Positions 34,714 through 42,273 of a DNA stretch of 53,520 nt are shown one piece after another (the stretch's first letter is position 1; the number at the start of each line of letters is the position of its first letter). Below the pieces are notes generated by a model. The model saw nothing but the letters and a program-made list of their open reading frames with translations. It made no database searches and was not told where the DNA came from. The position numbers and the translations under genes are program-made. The DNA comes from Bacteriovoracaceae bacterium (GTDB lineage: Bacteria; Bdellovibrionota; Bacteriovoracia; Bacteriovoracales; Bacteriovoracaceae): the NCBI GenBank assembly GCA_018675575.1, contig JABGXW010000161.1:1-53520 (forward strand), given 5' to 3'.

Positions 34714-35435
34714 ACTCAGCAGAAATACTTAAGGCCCTACCAACAAACTCTCCCTGGTTCCCCCTCGCAAAAATAGCTCCCCCAAATGTCAATTGGTGTG
34801 AAACAAACTTAGCTGGATATATTACAGAGCCCGCAAATACATGGTCTAATATTGCATACCTCATTTTAGCTTATGTTCTTTATGTTCAAACCAAAAATAT
34901 TAAAGACAAGAATTTAAAAAAAATAGTTCCTGCAATATTTGTAGCCGGTTTTTCGAGTGGAGTTTACCATGCTTCATATAATTTTTTCACACAATTGTTT
35001 GATTTTTTAGGAATGTTTTTAATTACAAATTTTTTTGTTGGACTAAATCTTATTCGCTACAAGAAACTTAGCTATAAAGATTTTAATAAATTTTATATTT
35101 CTGCAAATATTACTTTTATTGTCTTGGCAGTTCTTTTTTATCTAAATCAATTTCCACTTCAAGCTTTAATACTCATTCAAGCAATATTTTTAATTTTTAG
35201 CGAAATCAAATTAAGTAAAAAAGGCAACGAAGCCAATTATAAACCATTTCTATTGATGATTGGATTTCTGTCGGTGGCAATAACATTCTCTCTTCTCGAT
35301 CTTTCAAGAGCAATGTGCGCCCCAGATAATCACCTGTTTCAAGGTCATGCAATTTGGCACCTATTTAGTGCCATCGCATTATATTTTGCCTTTACCTTTT
35401 ATAGACAGTTTGACTATAAAACAAATGAAATTTAA
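34710..35435 (+). CDS. Alkaline ceramidase family membrane hydrolase
   Basis: A 241-residue integral membrane protein with about seven spans. It has the alkaline ceramidase/CREST signatures: WCETN (29-33), EPANTWSNIAY (40-50), GVYHASYNFFTQLFDFLG (His87, Asp98) and FQGHAIWHLFSAI (His213, His217). The three His plus the Asp are the zinc site of this family, which hydrolyses ceramide to a long-chain base and a fatty acid. It starts 4 bases inside the lyase gene end, and an outer-membrane protein gene begins 12 bases after it. Bacterial members are mostly untested, so activity is inferred from motifs and the lyase neighbour. Confidence 0.82.
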   Translation: MNSAEILKALPTNSPWFPLAKIAPPNVNWCETNLAGYITEPANTWSNIAYLILAYVLYVQTKNIKDKNLKKIVPAIFVAGFSSGVYHASYNFFTQLFDFLGMFLITNFFVGLNLIRYKKLSYKDFNKFYISANITFIVLAVLFYLNQFPLQALILIQAIFLIFSEIKLSKKGNEANYKPFLLMIGFLSVAITFSLLDLSRAMCAPDNHLFQGHAIWHLFSAIALYFAFTFYRQFDYKTNEI

Positions 35436-35447
35436 ATCGAGATTTCC

Positions 35448-36206
35448 ATGAAGTCATTGATTCTTATTCTGCTGGTGTTCATTCCAAATTTGAGCAATGC
35501 TCAACTTGACTATAAAGCAGAAAACCTCGTCAGAGTTTTTCCTACTGCCTTTTACATTAAAGGAACTGCTGGATACTCCATTCCTTTTTATGGTGCAGGT
35601 GAAAAAGTTTTATTTGGTTATATAAGGCCTTCACTCACATTACAATCTGCAGCTGTGGTTAACATGGCAAGAGCTCAAATAGATTTTAACCCAATCTCAA
35701 TTCTTAATTTTTACTACGCCAAGTCCTACACAATTCGAAATTTCGAAAACTTATCTAATTTTGATTGTACCAACATTATATGTTCTGCTGATATAAAACG
35801 TGATCATTATGGGTTTCGAGTGGCCCTAAAATACAGATCTTTTTATTACTCAGGAGCTTTAAATTACAATATTGGAGAATTAGACCAGGCAACAAAAGAA
35901 GACTGGGCAGATGAATTATCTAGTCTCGTAAATACAGGAAGTCGTTCTATATTAGTTCAACAATTACATATTTTAGGTCATGAGCTAAGCAAAAAACTTT
36001 CTCTTGGTTATTTAGGGCTCTACAATAAAATGAATAATAATAATCAAAAGTCACTAATGCATATTGGTTTTGGAAAATACATATTTAATGATGAATGGAC
36101 AATCATTGCAGGAATGGGTGTCTTTGAAACAAGATTTCAAAGTAAAAACTTAACTGCAATTAGTTTATTAACTTGGGCGCCAGAAAGAGGATTACCACTT
36201 TTTTAA
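35448..36206 (+). CDS. Probable outer-membrane beta-barrel, sphingolipid operon
   Basis: A 252-residue protein with a signal peptide (MKSLILILLVFIPNLSNA). The mature part is made of amphipathic strands with many aromatic residues at strand ends (FYIKGTAGYSIPFYG, VLFGYIRPSLTLQS, HYGFRVALKYRSFYYSGALNYNIG, LMHIGFGKYIF), as expected for a beta-barrel. One Cys pair lies in a predicted loop (FDCTNIICS). It follows the ceramidase gene by 12 bases and may import or bind the lipid substrate. No family was named. Confidence 0.68.
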   Translation: MKSLILILLVFIPNLSNAQLDYKAENLVRVFPTAFYIKGTAGYSIPFYGAGEKVLFGYIRPSLTLQSAAVVNMARAQIDFNPISILNFYYAKSYTIRNFENLSNFDCTNIICSADIKRDHYGFRVALKYRSFYYSGALNYNIGELDQATKEDWADELSSLVNTGSRSILVQQLHILGHELSKKLSLGYLGLYNKMNNNNQKSLMHIGFGKYIFNDEWTIIAGMGVFETRFQSKNLTAISLLTWAPERGLPLF

Positions 36207-36341
36207 TTAGTGGTCACCAGCTTTCTCACCTTCACGTACTACATCATGGTCAAAAATGGCCATGGAATAGATTACAGAAACGGGTAGAGAGGCCCAAACG
36301 ACTACTGCTGAGATGCCTACCAATAATTGCCAATCAGTCAT
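36207..36341 (-). CDS. Small single-span membrane protein (44 aa)
   Basis: A 44-codon frame from the ATG at 36341 to a TAA. An AAGGA ribosome site with 6-base spacing makes translation likely. The peptide has one hydrophobic span (LLVGISAVVVWASLPVSVIYSMAIF, about residues 6-30) and a charged tail (DHDVVREGEKAGDH) rich in His and acidic residues. It is divergent from the membrane urate oxidase gene, so it could be a small subunit or stabiliser of a membrane complex, as CydX is for cytochrome bd; that is speculation. It abuts the outer-membrane protein gene tail to tail. Confidence 0.62.
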   Translation of the reverse strand: MTDWQLLVGISAVVVWASLPVSVIYSMAIFDHDVVREGEKAGDH

Positions 36342-36431
36342 AAATTCATCCTTTTAAGATTATGTGTAATATTATTTTATAAGAATTAGCTTCGGTTATC
36401 AATTTAATAATAGATTCTCTATAAACAAATA

Positions 36432-36460
36432 TTGACCAATGCTGTCTCTTATTTAATTAT
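36432..36460 (+). promoter_or_regulatory. Weak candidate promoter of the urate oxidase gene
   Basis: TTGACC at 36432-36437 matches 5 of 6 bases of the -35 box. An AT-rich hexamer AATTAT follows 17 bases later (36455-36460), about 27 bases before the preferred start. Confidence 0.22.
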
Positions 36461-36487
36461 AAGATATTGTTAAAGGAAGGTTCAGAG

Positions 36488-38158
36488 TTGGGTCAAATAT
36501 TTTCAGATAATCTTTTTGAATGGTCTCTCATATTAGTTAGGTGGCTACATATTATGGCAACAGTTTCATGGATAGGAGAATCAGTCTTCTTTATGTGGCT
36601 CGATAGAAGCTTAGTCAAGCTTGAAAACTCTGAAACGAAAGGACATGCTGGAGAACTATGGATGATACATGGAGGTGGTTTTTACCGGGTTGAAAAGCTT
36701 CTAATGGGTCATATTGCTGTTCCCAAAGACTTGCATTGGTTTAAGTGGGAGGCCTTTACAAGCTGGATTTCTGGAATGATCCTTCTCGCTTTAATTTATT
36801 ACACTGGAGAAGGAACATTCCTTTTAGATGATACCGTTAGCAGTTTATCCTATGCACAAGCCTTGGCGGTTTCTATTGGAACAATCATTTTCTCTTGGTT
36901 TCTCTACGATTCTCTCTGGGAAACCAAGATAGTGACAGAAGGACTATTAGGTCACCTCGTTACAATTCTCATTCTCATCGCAACTGCTTTTTTATTATCT
37001 CACACCATTTCTGGCAGAGCAGCTTACATTCATATGGCGGCCATCATGGGTACTTGGATGGTCGGAAATGTTTTACTGCGAATCCTACCTCGACAATCAA
37101 AAATGGTAGCTGCCACAAATAAAGGCGAAACTGTTAATCCTGCCTGGGGAATAAACGCCAAGAATCGCTCAACTCATAATACCTACCTTACTTTACCTGT
37201 TATTTTTATCATGATTAGTAATCATTTTCCTGAAACCTATGGGCATGAATTAAATTGGGTTTTACTTCTCATTATTTGTCTTTGTGGAGCACTTGTAAGA
37301 CAGTTTTTTGTTATTCGAAAATCAAATTTTAATAGAGCACGTTTATTTCTAATTCTCTCACTACTTACATTAGCAATCGCATTTAAAATGACCTTACAAA
37401 TAGAGGACAGCATACCTAATATTACTCCTCAAAAAAATAAAAAGCACGAACTAATCAAAAATGAACAGGCTGAAACTCAAACTCAATCAAATTTAGATCA
37501 TACTCAAACTTTTAGAGAAGTTAAGTTTGATAGAACTATAATGGGAACGGTGTCTTATGAAGGCCCCCCCCCCCACTATAGTAGACTGAGGCTTCCAAGA
37601 GCATGTGCAAAACAACATAGTGGTGATGTCACTCTAGACAATGTTCTTATCAATAATGGAAAATTAAAGAATGTCATGATTAAAGTTAAGTCAGGATTAA
37701 CTGGAATAAAACTTCCTTTGGGAAATATCAAATCAGAATTAGTCTTTGACCAGATTGGATGTATTTATTCTCCTAGAGTGGGTATCGCTCAAGTAGGCCA
37801 AGTTGTAAGATTCAAAAATTCTGATCCTGTCTTTCACAATGTCAAAGCTGTTACTAAAAAAAATAAGGCGTTTAATAAGGCCATGCCCACAAAGAACTCT
37901 AGTTTTACAAAGATTTTTACTCAAGCAGAAGATCATATTCAAGCAAAATGTTCACTACATCCTTGGATGGGTGCACAGCTAGCAATTCTTGATCACCCTT
38001 ATTTTGACGTAACCAATAGTATGGGACAATTTAAAATTAAAAATGTTCCCTCTGGTAAGTTTATCATCGAGGCATGGCATGAAGTATTCGGATCAGTCAC
38101 AGCAGAGATTGATTTAACCTCTGAGCGGCAACATGATTTACAGATAATTTTTAAATAG
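36488..38158 (+). CDS. puuD: PuuD-type membrane urate oxidase fused to a cupredoxin domain
   Basis: First step of urate breakdown: oxidation of urate to 5-hydroxyisourate. Residues about 10-300 are the polytopic PuuD (urate hydroxylase) domain with SWIGESVFF, MIHGGGFYRV, LHWFKWEAFTSWISG, GTWMVGNVLLRILP and RSTHNTYLTLPVIFIMISNHFP. Known PuuD proteins end in a cytochrome c domain; no CxxCH occurs here. After a linker, residues about 352-500 form a cupredoxin domain with type 1 copper ligands His450, Cys488, His491 and Met494 (FHN, CSLHPWM), then a carboxypeptidase-regulatory-like beta domain (NSMGQFKIKNVPSGKF). The TTG at 36488 is preferred because AAGGAAGG lies 7 bases upstream; another TTG at 36467 is in frame. 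An 11-C tract lies at codons 359-363. The permease follows directly. Confidence 0.85.
   Translation: MGQIFSDNLFEWSLILVRWLHIMATVSWIGESVFFMWLDRSLVKLENSETKGHAGELWMIHGGGFYRVEKLLMGHIAVPKDLHWFKWEAFTSWISGMILLALIYYTGEGTFLLDDTVSSLSYAQALAVSIGTIIFSWFLYDSLWETKIVTEGLLGHLVTILILIATAFLLSHTISGRAAYIHMAAIMGTWMVGNVLLRILPRQSKMVAATNKGETVNPAWGINAKNRSTHNTYLTLPVIFIMISNHFPETYGHELNWVLLLIICLCGALVRQFFVIRKSNFNRARLFLILSLLTLAIAFKMTLQIEDSIPNITPQKNKKHELIKNEQAETQTQSNLDHTQTFREVKFDRTIMGTVSYEGPPPHYSRLRLPRACAKQHSGDVTLDNVLINNGKLKNVMIKVKSGLTGIKLPLGNIKSELVFDQIGCIYSPRVGIAQVGQVVRFKNSDPVFHNVKAVTKKNKAFNKAMPTKNSSFTKIFTQAEDHIQAKCSLHPWMGAQLAILDHPYFDVTNSMGQFKIKNVPSGKFIIEAWHEVFGSVTAEIDLTSERQHDLQIIFK
37564..37574 (+). repeat. 11-base poly-C tract in the urate oxidase linker
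   Basis: Eleven consecutive C bases in an AT-rich gene encode GPPPH at the junction of the membrane and copper domains. Slippage of one or two bases would cut off the whole copper domain. Confidence 0.93.
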
Positions 38159-39088
38159 ATGATAACTGAATTTTTTATTATATTAACATTCATAACTATT
38201 GGGATGTTACTCAAAAGAGTAAAAGCATTTCCAGATAATACTTCATATCTTCTCAATCAAATGGTTATTTGGGTTGCTCTTCCTGCAGTTATTCTTTTGC
38301 AAATTCCTAAGATACAATTTACAACAGATACTTTAATATCCGCCCTTGCCCCTTGGCTTATAATTTTTGTATTTGCTTTATTGACTCTTATCTTCGGAAA
38401 ATTTGTAAAACTGGATACTAAGACTCTTGGAGCTTTATTGCTACTTGTTCCTCTAGGAAACACCTCTTTTATAGGTATACCTATGGTAAGTACTTTCTTT
38501 GGAGAAAATCAAATTCCGTATGCTATTGTCTATGATCAGTTTGGATCATTCGTAGGATTAGCGACCTATGGAGTTCTTATCGTTTCAATTTATGCCTCTG
38601 GCGAAAAGCTAAAAATAAAAAATGCCATTCACAAAATGATTACTTTTCCACCGTTCATATCTTTAATTTTAGCATTTATTATAAGTTATTATTTAAAGGC
38701 AATAGCAAGCTCCTATCCTTCTTTTGTACAGAAAACATTAACCACAACTGCGACAACCCTTATTCCAATGGCAATGATAGCTGTTGGATTCCAATTCAAA
38801 TTAAAGCTGAATAACAAAGGATATATAGCATTAAGCTTTGGACTTTTTTCCAAACTAATTTTGGCCCCATTATTATTATTTTTACTATTTAAGGCAACAG
38901 ACGTCTCTCATCAGGCAGCTAAGATTTCTATTTTTGAATCTGCGATGCCTCAAATGATAACCGCCGGTGCGATCTCAATTAGTTCTGGCCTCGATGAAGA
39001 TTTAACTGCTTCACTAGTAGGAGGGGGATTACTAGTATCATTTATAACGCTACCATTAGTTCACTTCGCTATAATTAACTGGTTATGA
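38159..39088 (+). CDS. AEC-family permease
   Basis: A 309-residue inner-membrane protein with ten hydrophobic spans in two five-span halves, typical of the auxin efflux carrier (AEC) family. LLNQMVIWVALPAVILLQI and LVPLGNTSFIGIPMVSTFFG mark the first half. GFQFKLKL, KLILAPLLLF and ESAMPQMITAGAIS mark the second. Bacterial members carry malate and other carboxylates. The gene starts on the base after the urate oxidase stop, so it probably moves urate, allantoin or a product such as glyoxylate/malate. The last 6 bases overlap the convergent DUF6986 gene. Confidence 0.83.
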   Translation: MITEFFIILTFITIGMLLKRVKAFPDNTSYLLNQMVIWVALPAVILLQIPKIQFTTDTLISALAPWLIIFVFALLTLIFGKFVKLDTKTLGALLLLVPLGNTSFIGIPMVSTFFGENQIPYAIVYDQFGSFVGLATYGVLIVSIYASGEKLKIKNAIHKMITFPPFISLILAFIISYYLKAIASSYPSFVQKTLTTTATTLIPMAMIAVGFQFKLKLNNKGYIALSFGLFSKLILAPLLLFLLFKATDVSHQAAKISIFESAMPQMITAGAISISSGLDEDLTASLVGGGLLVSFITLPLVHFAIINWL

Positions 39089-40423
39089 TCTTTCTGCTCT
39101 CATTTTAAGAATTTTTGCAAAAGATCTTGTTTGAATTTCTTCTAGAGTTAATCCGGTAGCTTCAACTTCTTTCATTGTAATAGCTCCGCAGTTTAATGCT
39201 CTTAAAAAATAATTTAAAAGGCCTTGCCCCGTAGCAGCATCATCAAACACGTCCCCAGTTAGAGTTGCTTTGGCCGCAGTTTCAATAAATGCTTTTAGTC
39301 TTGTTGATGCTGACTCTAGGCCTTCTAAAAAGAATGAATAGAGAGCTGCATACCTTACTGGTAACTGAGCGGGGTGAAGGTCCCAACCTTGGTAATAAGC
39401 ATTGTAAAGAGAATGCCTCACATGATCAAAACTAAGGGCCCACGCTTGGTGAACTATAGAATGGTTTTCTTTTACTTGCTGATCAGTCATTTCACCTCGA
39501 TGAGGACCTACAGGCATAACATTTGTAGCTCCATCAGAAATCCAAATTCCGGTTCCTGCTAATGCCACTTTCATTATATTTCGAGCATAATCACAAGCGG
39601 GATGGTCCATAGATTGGTATTCAGCTGTAATATTGACAGAGGCCGTGAAGTCATAGGTTCCATAATGAGCTGCAACACATCTGTTTCTTGCTGCCTCTAC
39701 AAATGCTGGTATGACACATTCTCCAGAAGCTGCCATTAGAGATTCAGGAAGTTCAACCATAAATTCCATTTTTAATGAACCCTTAGGTAGCAAAGTTTTA
39801 TCTTCAAGTATTTCAAATAAGTCTATCAAGGCAGAGACTTGTTCTTTAGACGTCACTTTAGGTAATGTTACTACAAAATTATCGGGTAGTTTTCCGCCAG
39901 ATAGTTCAGACAAGGTTGTTAAAAAGATATCCAACGTTCTGATACCTCTATTTTTCATTTCTTCAGAAAAAGTTTTTATCCTAATTCCTATGAAAGGACA
40001 TAATGTCTTCTCTTGCATACCTTTGAAAACTTCATTCGCCGCTTGAACAGCAGTTTCATCTTCTTCTGTATCAGATCTTGAACCAAAACCATCTTCAAAA
40101 TCTATTCTAAAATCCTCTAATGCTTCCTTATCGAGTTTTTCAGAAACTCGTGTGAAAACAATTTCTGAGATTTCATCTGAGCAAGTCATTCCTAAGGAAT
40201 TTTTAAATATTTTTGCATCAGGTGCATATTCTTTAAAATTTTTTCGTGCAAGTTCACCAATTCTAACAGCTGTACTCGATTTAAAAAGGTGTGCCCCACC
40301 GTAAACAGTGTGAACAGGTTGTCGATTTTCACTTTCACCTGGTCTTAAGGCCATACTTAATGAATTAGCTGTGGTTAGGTTCTTTAATATATCATTTATA
40401 TTTTTATTAAAACTTGTTTTCAT
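39083..40423 (-). CDS. DUF6986 aldolase / malate synthase-like enzyme
   Basis: A 446-residue protein of the HpcH/HpaI aldolase-citrate lyase beta-malate synthase superfamily (DUF6986 type). FRIDFEDGFGSRSDTEED carries the acidic metal-binding segment, and MEFMVELPESLMA and AHYGTYDFTASVNI hold further conserved acidic and polar residues of the TIM barrel. The C-terminal helices extend beyond a plain HpcH barrel. Last gene of the minus-strand urate/allantoin run, 8 bases after the HIU hydrolase stop. Its place makes glyoxylate or ureidoglycolate handling (for example condensation with acetyl-CoA) a reasonable guess; the true reaction is not known to me. AGGAG lies 6 bases before the ATG. Confidence 0.72.
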   Translation of the reverse strand: MKTSFNKNINDILKNLTTANSLSMALRPGESENRQPVHTVYGGAHLFKSSTAVRIGELARKNFKEYAPDAKIFKNSLGMTCSDEISEIVFTRVSEKLDKEALEDFRIDFEDGFGSRSDTEEDETAVQAANEVFKGMQEKTLCPFIGIRIKTFSEEMKNRGIRTLDIFLTTLSELSGGKLPDNFVVTLPKVTSKEQVSALIDLFEILEDKTLLPKGSLKMEFMVELPESLMAASGECVIPAFVEAARNRCVAAHYGTYDFTASVNITAEYQSMDHPACDYARNIMKVALAGTGIWISDGATNVMPVGPHRGEMTDQQVKENHSIVHQAWALSFDHVRHSLYNAYYQGWDLHPAQLPVRYAALYSFFLEGLESASTRLKAFIETAAKATLTGDVFDDAATGQGLLNYFLRALNCGAITMKEVEATGLTLEEIQTRSFAKILKMRAERS

Positions 40424-40431
40424 TTTTTCTC

Positions 40432-40767
40432 CTAACTTCCTCTATAAGTTGAATAACCAAAACCACTAATTAATAATGGTACATGGTAATGCTGACTGGG
40501 GTCCTCTATTTCAAAAACGATACTTGCTTCAGGATAAAAGCTTTTGGTCCCCTTCTTTTTAAAATATTCAGCTGTTTGAAATGTTAAACGAAAAACACCC
40601 GTCGTAAGAGGAGAGGGTAATAACTCATCAACACGTCCATCTGAGTTTGTTACAACTTTGTTTAATTCCGTGTATTGAGATCCATCTTTTTTTTCTAAAA
40701 CAATGCTTACACCTTCTGCAGGACCTCCAACAGAAGTATCTAAGACATGCGTAGTAATTGTACTCAT
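40432..40767 (-). CDS. 5-hydroxyisourate hydrolase
   Basis: A transthyretin-like enzyme of 111 residues that opens the ring of 5-hydroxyisourate to give OHCU. It has the expected HVLDT start (TTHVLDTSVGGPA), Arg in the central GRVDELL segment, HYHVPLL and the C-terminal YRGS tetrapeptide, which together form the active site in the tetramer channel. There is no signal peptide, so it acts in the cytosol. GGAG lies 8 bases before the ATG. It overlaps the OHCU decarboxylase gene by 4 bases. Confidence 0.94.
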   Translation of the reverse strand: MSTITTHVLDTSVGGPAEGVSIVLEKKDGSQYTELNKVVTNSDGRVDELLPSPLTTGVFRLTFQTAEYFKKKGTKSFYPEASIVFEIEDPSQHYHVPLLISGFGYSTYRGS

Positions 40768-41276
40768 ATTAATTTCTCCATTCTTAATAATGTAATTTCT
40801 AATTGCTCCATCGAAGCGATATAGATCTCTTCCTCTAAGCTATTTTCTATTCTTTGCCTTAATACTTTCAACATATCAGCTGCAGACTTTCCAGTTGCAC
40901 ACACAATAAAAATATGGCCAAACTTATTTAGGTATTTTTCATTATAAAGTGCAAGATCACTTAGAATAACATCTGAAGCGGTGTCTACACCTGATTGTTC
41001 AGAAGCTGCTGTCATTTTAGTATTTTGAAATTTTTCTTTTAATGAATTAACGTCTCCAATTTTTGGATGTCCTTCAAAAGATTCTAACCAATGATCTTTG
41101 CTTAACCCTTCAAATATAGCTCTTGTTTTTTTTAATAACTCTGCCTTATCAGTAAATGGGATTTGCTCTACCATCTGTCTTGAGAACTCTTTACAAGCAC
41201 AAGTCTTAAAAAATTCGTTATAAGCATCCTTAGAATTTAAATCATTAATTTTCAAATTTTCGTTTGTTTTAGTCAC
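40764..41276 (-). CDS. OHCU decarboxylase
   Basis: A 170-residue helical enzyme that decarboxylates 2-oxo-4-hydroxy-4-carboxy-5-ureidoimidazoline to S-allantoin. The signature residues are present: GHPKIGD with the catalytic His, AASEQSGV with the catalytic Glu, and FGHIFIVCATGKSA followed by LRQRIENSLEEE. The start is GTG with GGGG about 8 bases upstream. It overlaps the allantoicase gene by 8 bases at its start and the HIU hydrolase by 4 at its end. Confidence 0.93.
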   Translation of the reverse strand: MTKTNENLKINDLNSKDAYNEFFKTCACKEFSRQMVEQIPFTDKAELLKKTRAIFEGLSKDHWLESFEGHPKIGDVNSLKEKFQNTKMTAASEQSGVDTASDVILSDLALYNEKYLNKFGHIFIVCATGKSAADMLKVLRQRIENSLEEEIYIASMEQLEITLLRMEKLI

Positions 41277-42273
41277 AGATATTACCCCAAACCCTAAATC
41301 GACTAATTCCTCCGTCAGGATACATATTTAGCCTAATGTGAGTATAAGGTCCGTTAGATAATAACTCTTCAAAGAAATGTATATGATCAGATGAAAGCTT
41401 CTCTTTATTAAGAACGGGTTTCCATTCATTTTCTTTAGACTCAAAATCAGAATTAGAAGTAGAGCATAAAAGTCCTTCGACAGAACAGGAATCAGGAAAA
41501 TTACCTTTGAAATGGGCAGTGTCTACTTCTAACTTATTAAGAATTCCTTTTTTCCCAAGACTGAGAATAAGCCAATCGTGACCAGGACCTCTTCTTCTTT
41601 TAGTTTCCCAGCCGTCACCCATATTTCTTCCTCTTCCAGGTGCATTTATATTATCTTTATGAGAGAAGTACATATCTGAACAAATTAAAGCTTTACCCTC
41701 ATTTTCAACCGCTGCGAGATCAATTTCGTGACCTTTTTTAATTGTTAACCAATCTTTTTTAACTTCACCAAAGACACGAAGTCGTGCTACTCCTCCATCG
41801 GGATAAATATTAAGTTTTAAGTGAGTCCAAACTTCCTGATTTGAAATTTCAACTAAATGTTGAGAACCAGGATTCATTTTAGTATCGGGAAGAATTTGAA
41901 TCCATTCAGTATCGGAGCTTACTTTCTCTGTTTTACAAGCTTCAACTGAGACAGAGTTAGGATGATTTCCTGTGAAAAAGTTTGTATCAACATCAAACCC
42001 TTTTATCACTCCAGGCAAACCAAGCTTTAAAACACAATAATCATGTCCCTCTGTTCTTTTTCTACGAGATTCCCAACCATCCATCCATTTTCCATTTTTG
42101 GTATATTTATTTTCTATAAAGATACCCCTTCCTGGTTTAATTAAATTCCCTACCTCTGCGAAGAAATCGTCAGTTACATACAAAATTTCTGTTCCAAGTC
42201 TTTCTTCTGCAAGATTGATCCATTTATCTGAAAATGATGAATCATAACTATCGGGTCGAATTATAGTTTCCAT
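41269..42273 (-). CDS. alc: Allantoicase
   Basis: A 334-residue enzyme that hydrolyses allantoate to ureidoglycolate and urea. It shows the two tandem jelly-roll repeats of the family: GWESRRKRTEGHDYCVLKLG with NHPNSVSVEA in the first, GWETKRRRGPGHDWLILSLG with NFPDSCSVEG in the second. Each repeat ends with an IYPDGGVARLRVFGE-like strand. The length is normal. The ATG shares one base with the stop of the allantoinase gene (TAATG), and AAGGA lies 7 bases before it. Confidence 0.95.
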   Translation of the reverse strand: METIIRPDSYDSSFSDKWINLAEERLGTEILYVTDDFFAEVGNLIKPGRGIFIENKYTKNGKWMDGWESRRKRTEGHDYCVLKLGLPGVIKGFDVDTNFFTGNHPNSVSVEACKTEKVSSDTEWIQILPDTKMNPGSQHLVEISNQEVWTHLKLNIYPDGGVARLRVFGEVKKDWLTIKKGHEIDLAAVENEGKALICSDMYFSHKDNINAPGRGRNMGDGWETKRRRGPGHDWLILSLGKKGILNKLEVDTAHFKGNFPDSCSVEGLLCSTSNSDFESKENEWKPVLNKEKLSSDHIHFFEELLSNGPYTHIRLNMYPDGGISRFRVWGNICD

